DNA of 18,193 nucleotides. Origin: Rhodocyclaceae bacterium UBA1310 (lineage in GTDB: Bacteria > Pseudomonadota > Gammaproteobacteria > Burkholderiales > Rhodocyclaceae). The position numbers and the translations under genes are program-made. Under the pieces are notes generated by a model. That model did no database searches. It was not told the DNA's origin and saw only the letters and a program-made list of their open reading frames with translations. The DNA is taken from positions 1-18,193 of the forward strand of contig DBTS01000090.1 of assembly GCA_002307175.1 (NCBI GenBank). The letters are read 5' to 3'. Shown here piece after piece: positions 14,618 to 18,193 of the stretch. Position 1 is the stretch's first letter; each line of letters starts with the position of its first letter.

Positions 14618-15418
14618 TTATTGATTGCTGCCTTCGATCAGCGCATAGGCCGAGTGGTTGTGGATGGATTCAAAGTTTTCGGATTCCACCACCCAGCGGG
14701 CCACGCGTGCGTCCGCCTTGATGCGGAGTGCTACATCGCGCACCAGATCTTCAACGAACTTCGGATTCTCGTAGGCGCGCTCTGTCACCCACTTCTCGTC
14801 GGGGCGCTTGAGCAGCCCGAATACTTCGCAAGAAGCCTCCTCTTCGGCGTAGCGTACCAGTTCCTCAATCAGCACGTCTTCAATCAGCGTGGCGCTGATG
14901 GTGATGTGCGAGCGCTGGTTGTGCGCGCCGTAGTCAGAAATCTTCTTGGAGCAGGGGCACAGGCTTGTGACAGGCACCACTACCTTCAGCAGCACTTCGA
15001 TGGGCGCATCAGCCGCTTTGCTGATCACCAGCTCGGCATCAATGTCGAGCAGGCTCTCAACGCCGCTGACTGGTGCTGCCTTGCGGATGAAATAGGGGAA
15101 GCGCATCTCGATGCGGCCGGCCTGGGCTTCCAGGCGCAGGAGCATCTCGGTGAGCATCGAGCGCATGCCGCTGAGGCTTAGGGCATCACGGTCGCGTTCG
15201 AGGATTTCCACGAAACGCGACATGTGGGTGCCCTTCACTTCGGAAGGCAGGGCCACATCCATGGCCAGTGTGGCAACCGATGACTGGATGTCTCCGTTTG
15301 CCGTGCGCACGCGCAAGGGGTAGCGTAGGCCGCGTACGCCGACGCGCTGGATGGCCAACTGGCGCAAGTCCTGGGAGGACTGAACGTCAGGCAGTGAAAT
15401 TTTGTCTGGTGCATTCAT
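14618..15418 (-). CDS. folE2: GTP cyclohydrolase FolE2 (type IB)
   Basis: FolE2 converts GTP to dihydroneopterin triphosphate, the entry step to folate and queuosine-type compounds, and unlike FolE is not strictly zinc-dependent. The 266-residue protein carries the family landmarks SVATLAMDVALP (47-58), KGTHMSRF (62-69) and CPCSK with the catalytic Cys154, plus NQRSHITI (167-174) and the C-terminal SIHNHSAYA. Length is normal. The ribosome binding site (AGAGAGA) is modest. It is a single-gene unit with an intrinsic terminator and a perfect FNR-type palindrome about 90 bases upstream. FolE2 is often a zinc-starvation backup to FolE; no Zur-like site is recognised here, and whether a second folE exists cannot be seen. 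Confidence 0.95.
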   Translation of the reverse strand: MNAPDKISLPDVQSSQDLRQLAIQRVGVRGLRYPLRVRTANGDIQSSVATLAMDVALPSEVKGTHMSRFVEILERDRDALSLSGMRSMLTEMLLRLEAQAGRIEMRFPYFIRKAAPVSGVESLLDIDAELVISKAADAPIEVLLKVVVPVTSLCPCSKKISDYGAHNQRSHITISATLIEDVLIEELVRYAEEEASCEVFGLLKRPDEKWVTERAYENPKFVEDLVRDVALRIKADARVARWVVESENFESIHNHSAYALIEGSNQ

Positions 15419-15508
15419 GGGGATATTCTCTCTCTGTTGGGGCCGGGAGTCTTTGCTCCAGTGCCATGAAGGAATCGCCTTCAGACCGTTATCACCTTAG
15501 GCTGAAAT

Positions 15509-15522
15509 TTGATCTAGATCAA
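15509..15522. promoter_or_regulatory. Perfect FNR/Anr-type box upstream of folE2
   Basis: TTGATCTAGATCAA is an exact match to the TTGAT-N4-ATCAA consensus of the oxygen-sensing regulator FNR (Anr, FixK family). It is centred about 97 bases upstream of the folE2 start, in the gap between alkD and folE2, and downstream of the alkD stop, so folE2 is the only obvious target. A weak GATAAC lies 15 bases beyond it toward folE2, closer than a standard activated promoter would need, so activation or repression is open. Confidence 0.6.
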
Positions 15523-15575
15523 CTATGAAGCGCTAAGGGTTTAACTATTGGCCGCAGCCAGAGATGTAGTCCTTT

Positions 15576-16259
15576 TTACAAATGCTTGGAAGCTTCCCTG
15601 TGAGTCAGGGGGGAAATCTGTCGGTGGTGCCTGCCAAGCCAGGTCCGCACCCACTCGGGGTTGGTGCGTGCGTATTGGCGCAGCGCCCAGCCCATTGCCT
15701 TGCGTACAAAAAAATCCGGATGTTCAAGATTCGCGCAGAGAACCTCATCAAGCCGCTGTACATCAGTGGCGGCGCCATAGTGTAACTGATGCAGGATGGC
15801 CACCCGGCGCAGCCACAGATCTTCATGCTCCGCGTAAGCGTGCATCACAGGCAGCAGGGCGGGGCTGCGGCCCAGCAGATCGCCGTAGACACGGGCCGCC
15901 AGCGGATCAACCGTGTCCCACCAGGATTTTGTGCGGATCAGGCGGGCGATGCGCCCCTCGTGCGCCGCATCGATCCGGCTGGCGTGCTTCACGAGCAGAT
16001 CGGCAGCAGTGTACTGGCATTCACGCTCCTCAAAGCTCCACAGGGTTTCGGCCATCTCCAGCAACCAGTCCGGGTCTGGCGAGCGTCCCACGCAGGCGGT
16101 CAGTGGCTTGAGTCTTGCGCGGCGCTCGGGCGTGGGGATTCCGAAGAAGGAAAACTTGCCTTTCATGTAGGCAGTCATGGCCACGGCGCGTTGTGGATTG
16201 GCTGTCTGCCGCAGGCTTTCGCGCAATTCCTGTGCGAATACATCGGCATCTTTTTGCAT
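15576..16259 (-). CDS. AlkD-family DNA alkylation repair glycosylase
   Basis: This 227-residue protein belongs to the HEAT-repeat AlkD family, DNA glycosylases that remove bulky or positively charged alkylated purines. Landmarks are KGKFSFFGIPTPERR (33-47), TKSWWDTVDPLA (110-121) and VRKAMGWALRQYA (185-197). Trp114, Asp118 and Trp191 correspond to the catalytic Trp109, Asp113 and Trp187 of Bacillus cereus AlkD. The frame is open for another 107 codons upstream, but that part runs antisense through the ribB riboswitch and is not protein-like, so I start at ATG 16259, which begins MQKDADVFAQ. The ribosome binding site is weak. It is divergent from ribB, whose likely -35 box overlaps this start codon. 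Confidence 0.9.
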   Translation of the reverse strand: MQKDADVFAQELRESLRQTANPQRAVAMTAYMKGKFSFFGIPTPERRARLKPLTACVGRSPDPDWLLEMAETLWSFEERECQYTAADLLVKHASRIDAAHEGRIARLIRTKSWWDTVDPLAARVYGDLLGRSPALLPVMHAYAEHEDLWLRRVAILHQLHYGAATDVQRLDEVLCANLEHPDFFVRKAMGWALRQYARTNPEWVRTWLGRHHRQISPLTHREASKHL

Positions 16260-16281
16260 AGTGGTGTCTTTGCTGTAAAAT
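16253..16281 (+). promoter_or_regulatory. Candidate sigma-70 promoter of ribB
   Basis: TTTGCA (16253-16258) and TAAAAT (16276-16281) are separated by 17 bases and match the sigma-70 consensus in four and five positions. Transcription would begin near 16288, about 25 bases before the FMN riboswitch. The -35 box overlaps the alkD start codon. Confidence 0.55.
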
Positions 16282-16311
16282 TGGTCCTGTCGGTGATCCC
16301 GGCAAATCAGT

Positions 16312-16456
16312 ACGTCTTCAGGGCGGGGTGTAATTCCCCACCGGCGGTAAAGTTGTCTACATACAACATCAGCCCGCGAGCGCCTGCTTTGAGCAGGGTC
16401 AGCAGATCCGGTGAGATTCCGGGGCCGACAGTTAAAGTCTGGATAAGAGAAGATGT
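16312..16456 (+). ncRNA. FMN riboswitch (RFN element)
   Basis: This leader RNA binds flavin mononucleotide and lowers ribB expression when FMN is plentiful. The conserved blocks are essentially canonical and in order: TCAGGGCGGGGTG, then ATTCCCCACCGGCGGTAA, AGCCCGCGAGCG, GGTCAGCAGATCCGGTG, GATTCCGGGGCCGACAG and TTAAAGTCTGGAT. The closing stem pairs ACGTCTTC (16312-16319) with GAAGATGT (16449-16456). The variable arm is GTTGTCTACATACAAC. It precedes ribB directly and is followed by a folded expression platform. Confidence 0.97.
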
Positions 16457-16529
16457 GCCAGCTCACGCGGGCCCTGCGCCGGTTACCTCCGACGCGGGCT
16501 CCCCGCGTATCCTGACCTGCCTTTGCCCT

Positions 16530-16568
16530 GAAACGTTTTTCGCCACTTTTATTATGCGAGAGCGTTTC
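16530..16568 (+). promoter_or_regulatory. Shine-Dalgarno-sequestering hairpin of ribB
   Basis: GAAACG (16530-16535) pairs with CGTTTC (16563-16568), and TTTTCGC (16537-16543) pairs with GCGAGAG (16556-16562) with two G-U pairs and a single bulged T. The loop is 12 bases of AT-rich sequence. The likely ribosome binding site GAGAG (16558-16562) lies 8 bases before the ribB ATG and is buried in this stem, which points to translational control by the riboswitch. Confidence 0.65.
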
Positions 16569-16570
16569 GA

Positions 16571-17233
16571 ATGAACTCAATTCTTCAATCCAAAAATTCT
16601 TCCCTGACTCCCGAAGTCCCCTTTGCCACGCGCCTTGAGCGTGCGCTTGCCGATCTGCGTGCTGGCCGCCCGGTGATTCTCACCGATGATCACGACCGCG
16701 AGGACGAAGCCGACCTGATTCTTGCCGCTGAGAAGCTTACGCCTGAAACCATGGCCATGCTGATCCGCGACTGCAGCGGCATCGTCTGCCTGTGCCTGCC
16801 GCCCGAGCAGATCGCCGCCCTCAATCTCGCCCAGATGGTCAGCAGCAACGAAAGCCGCTACGGCACCGCTTTCACCGTGACTATCGAAGCCCGAGAAGGT
16901 GTCAGCACCGGCGTGTCGGCGCAGGATCGCACCACCACGATTCTCGCCGCGCTCAGCGGCAAGGCCGATGCCATCGTCAGTCCTGGTCATGTCTTCCCCT
17001 TGCGCGCCCGTGCCGGTGGCGTGCTGGAGCGGCGTGGCCACACAGAAGGCTCCGTTGATCTGGCGCGTCTGGCTGGCCTCAAGCCTGCCGGCGTGCTCTG
17101 CGAGCTGACCAATCCGGATGGCAGCATGACGCGTGGCGAAGAACTCGTGCGCTACGCGCAGCGCAATGGTCTTGTCATGCTTTCGATTGCCGAACTGGCA
17201 GATCACCTGCAGGCCACCCGCAAGGCGGCCTGA
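16571..17233 (+). CDS. ribB: 3,4-dihydroxy-2-butanone 4-phosphate synthase
   Basis: RibB converts ribulose 5-phosphate to 3,4-dihydroxy-2-butanone 4-phosphate and formate, supplying the four-carbon unit of riboflavin. The 220-residue protein is the stand-alone form without a RibA domain. The acidic metal-binding motif DDHDREDEADLILAAE (39-54) is intact, as are STGVSAQDR, and GHTEGSVDLARLAGL followed by PAGVLCEL in the C-terminal half. Length is normal for the family. The ATG follows GAGAG in a hairpin-sequestered position, downstream of an FMN riboswitch, so it is feedback-regulated by FMN. No other rib genes follow, which fits a stand-alone regulated ribB. Confidence 0.96.
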   Translation: MNSILQSKNSSLTPEVPFATRLERALADLRAGRPVILTDDHDREDEADLILAAEKLTPETMAMLIRDCSGIVCLCLPPEQIAALNLAQMVSSNESRYGTAFTVTIEAREGVSTGVSAQDRTTTILAALSGKADAIVSPGHVFPLRARAGGVLERRGHTEGSVDLARLAGLKPAGVLCELTNPDGSMTRGEELVRYAQRNGLVMLSIAELADHLQATRKAA

Positions 17234-17280
17234 GCGGCTTATCCGGGAAACTGCTTGCATCTTGCCGCGAGATGTCGTGA

Positions 17281-17305
17281 GCAGGGCTCATGTCCTGGGC
17301 CCTGC
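17281..17305. terminator. Hairpin between ribB and the DUF2007-like gene
   Basis: GCAGGGCTC (17281-17289) pairs with GGGCCCTGC (17297-17305) over nine positions, one a T-G pair, with a 7-base loop. It lies between the convergent stops of ribB and the next gene. No T-run follows on either side, so a shared or Rho-assisted terminator is only likely. Confidence 0.45.
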
Positions 17306-17318
17306 TGACGGCCTCTCG

Positions 17319-17708
17319 CTATGGGTGATGGAGAAGCTCTCCGTTGGGGTTTTCCTCCTTAATCACCGGGCCGTTGTCAAAAGACCGCCGGCGCATGGGG
17401 AAGCACCAGTGCCCCAGAAGCAGTTCCGCAGCCACCCGCAATTTGTCGCCCCAGCCCAGAGGCTCCTGCCAGGCACTAGCGTCTTCCGCAGGGGTCTGCA
17501 GAATGCCCAGCAGTACGAAGGCTTCATGTGCCTGGGGTGCCACCACCATGATTCTCTGGTCGTTGAACAGATGCATGGACATGCCCGGATAGAGGCTGCC
17601 GAAGCCACGATTGAGCACGAAATAGCATATCTCGTGAGCTTCAAGCAGGCTTATCATCACGGCCAGTTCAGATGCCGTCTGAGGATGTGCAACAGGCAGG
17701 AATTCCAC
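17319..17708 (-). CDS. Small DUF2007-like protein
   Basis: This 129-residue soluble protein resembles DUF2007 proteins, described as putative prokaryotic signal-transducing proteins of unknown function. The match rests on the first 70 residues: an N-terminal strand, the helix TASELAVMISLLEAHEICYFVLN with its LLEAHEI turn, a variable loop, then a strand RIMVVAPQAHEAFVLLGIL. The C-terminal 50 residues are not recognised. The start codon is GTG, strongly supported by a GGAGG four bases upstream (17713-17717). A hairpin (TCAGGCG/CGCCTGA, 17724-17746) lies just ahead of that ribosome binding site on the transcript. It follows the TrpB2-like gene on the same strand. Domain assignment is moderate and the role unknown. 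Confidence 0.7.
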   Translation of the reverse strand: MEFLPVAHPQTASELAVMISLLEAHEICYFVLNRGFGSLYPGMSMHLFNDQRIMVVAPQAHEAFVLLGILQTPAEDASAWQEPLGWGDKLRVAAELLLGHWCFPMRRRSFDNGPVIKEENPNGELLHHP

Positions 17709-17723
17709 TATGCCTCCGTTTTA

Positions 17724-17746
17724 TCAGGCGCCGAACCGCCGCCTGA
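17724..17746 (-). other. Hairpin just upstream of the DUF2007-like ribosome binding site
   Basis: TCAGGCG (17724-17730) and CGCCTGA (17740-17746) form a perfect 7-bp stem with a 9-base loop, and flanking A and T runs can extend it. On the minus-strand transcript it ends six bases before the GGAGG of the DUF2007-like gene. It might separate this gene from the upstream TrpB2-like gene or affect its translation. Confidence 0.4.
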
Positions 17747-17792
17747 AAATGGAATGGCGGAATAGTTTCGCCTGCGCAATAGGGTGGGGAAT

Positions 17793-17834
17793 GGCTGTAC
17801 CACAGCCCGTCAGGATCTGTGATACAGCCTTTTT
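17793..17834 (+). terminator. Intrinsic-terminator-like hairpin, plus-strand orientation
   Basis: GGCTGTA-C-CACAG (17793-17805) pairs with CTGTG-A-TACAGCC (17817-17829), twelve pairs with one C-A mismatch and an 11-base loop, followed by TTTTT (17830-17834) on the plus strand. It sits 4 bases past the stop of the minus-strand TrpB2-like gene. The T-run faces the plus strand, although no plus-strand gene precedes it closely; it may simply work on both strands. Confidence 0.5.
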
Positions 17835-17837
17835 CAC

Positions 17838-18193
17838 TTACGCAGCTACTTGCGGAAGCATCGACAGCGCCAGTCCGAGCTCGCGCTCGTCATAACCCTG
17901 GTCGCCAAGCCGGCCATCAAAATACGCCTGATACGCGCTCATGTCCATATGTCCATGTCCTGAGAGGCAGAACAGAATGGTTTCCGCCCGCCCTTCGCGC
18001 TTGCAGCGCAGAGCCTCCTCAATGGCACCACGAATAGCGTGGGTCGATTCCGGTGCCGGTACGATGCCTTCGCTGCGCGCAAACTGTACGCCCGCCTCGA
18101 AGCACGCGCTCTGCTGGTAGGCCTGGGCTTCGAGCAGACCCAGGTGCGCGATATGGCTGATCAGGGGTGCCATGCCGTGATAGCGCAGGCCGC
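17838..18193 (-). CDS. trpB: TrpB2-like tryptophan synthase beta chain (3' part, cut by window edge)
   Basis: The last 118 or so residues of a pyridoxal-phosphate enzyme of the TrpB2 class, which condenses indole with serine to tryptophan. The frame runs off the window edge; the residues before the internal ATG at 18173 read GLRYHG, continuing into MAPLISHIAHLG, as expected for this class. Other marks are EGIVPAPESTHAIRGAIEEA and LSGHGHMDMSAYQAYFDG. TrpB2 proteins often occur without trpA, as would fit here, since no trpA follows the gene; they can also act in indole salvage. The 5' part, with the PLP lysine, is outside. Symbol used in the broad sense (trpB2). Confidence 0.88.
   Translation of the reverse strand, partial: GLRYHGMAPLISHIAHLGLLEAQAYQQSACFEAGVQFARSEGIVPAPESTHAIRGAIEEALRCKREGRAETILFCLSGHGHMDMSAYQAYFDGRLGDQGYDERELGLALSMLPQVAA

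Noticed and set aside
16260..16580. N-terminal extension of the AlkD frame by 107 codons
   Set aside because: It is antisense to the FMN riboswitch and the ribB leader, has no family similarity, and the normal AlkD N-terminus begins at 16259.
17670..17684. ATGCCGTCTGA, eleven bases of the Neisseria DNA uptake sequence
   Set aside because: The twelfth base differs, it lies inside a coding region, and I saw no other full copy in the window, whereas a Neisseria genome would show many.

Overview
The window looks like a stretch of chromosome from a betaproteobacterium. The base composition is moderately GC-rich. A divergent rsmI / yraN pair is followed further on by a GmhA/DiaA-type SIS protein and a BON-domain lipoprotein. 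There is also a type-2 argC, a zinc-independent folE2 and a ribB behind an FMN riboswitch. I cannot fix the genus; Rhodocyclales or Neisseriales relatives are plausible, but the Neisseria uptake word is essentially absent. I see no rRNA, tRNA, insertion sequence, prophage or CRISPR array.

Layout. 1-456: no convincing gene, one perfect inverted repeat. 457-2907 (+): a c-di-GMP signalling protein (degenerate receiver, two PAS, GGDEF, EAL). 2997-6512 (-): a TRAP transporter operon dctP-dctQ-dctM with two hairpins between dctP and dctQ and an unusually long DctM. 6513-7123: a gap of about 610 bases without a gene. 7124-7963 (-): rsmI. 7998-8832 (+): yraN overlapping an exported HIRAN-domain protein. 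8833-9268: a leader or gap. 9269-10042 (+): a KduD-like short-chain dehydrogenase with highly biased codons and a strong terminator. 10236-12539 (+): argC, a GmhA/DiaA-like SIS protein and a two-BON-domain lipoprotein in one tight operon. 12627-14169 (-): a two-component pair whose kinase has lost key ATP-binding residues. 14170-14617: a gap holding the folE2 terminator. 14618-15418 (-): folE2 with a perfect FNR-type palindrome upstream. 15576-16259 (-): an AlkD-family DNA glycosylase. 16312-17233 (+): FMN riboswitch and ribB with a visible Shine-Dalgarno-sequestering hairpin. 17319-17708 (-): a DUF2007-like small protein. 17838-18193 (-): the 3' end of a TrpB2-like tryptophan synthase beta chain, cut by the window edge.

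How it fits together. Most of the content is core metabolism (arginine, folate/queuosine precursor, riboflavin, tryptophan-type enzyme), ribosome modification and envelope maintenance, with two sensory modules (c-di-GMP and two-component) and one carboxylate uptake system. The rsmI / yraN / SIS / BON genes recall the E. coli order rsmI, lpoA, yraN, diaA, dolP, here interrupted by a HIRAN gene, an SDR gene and argC.

I did not find a clearly new multi-gene system. The best leads are degenerate signalling proteins (a receiver without its phospho-acceptor, a histidine kinase without its N-box Asn and G1 Asp), an exported HIRAN protein, the enlarged DctM, the FNR-type site at folE2 and the folded expression platform of the ribB riboswitch.
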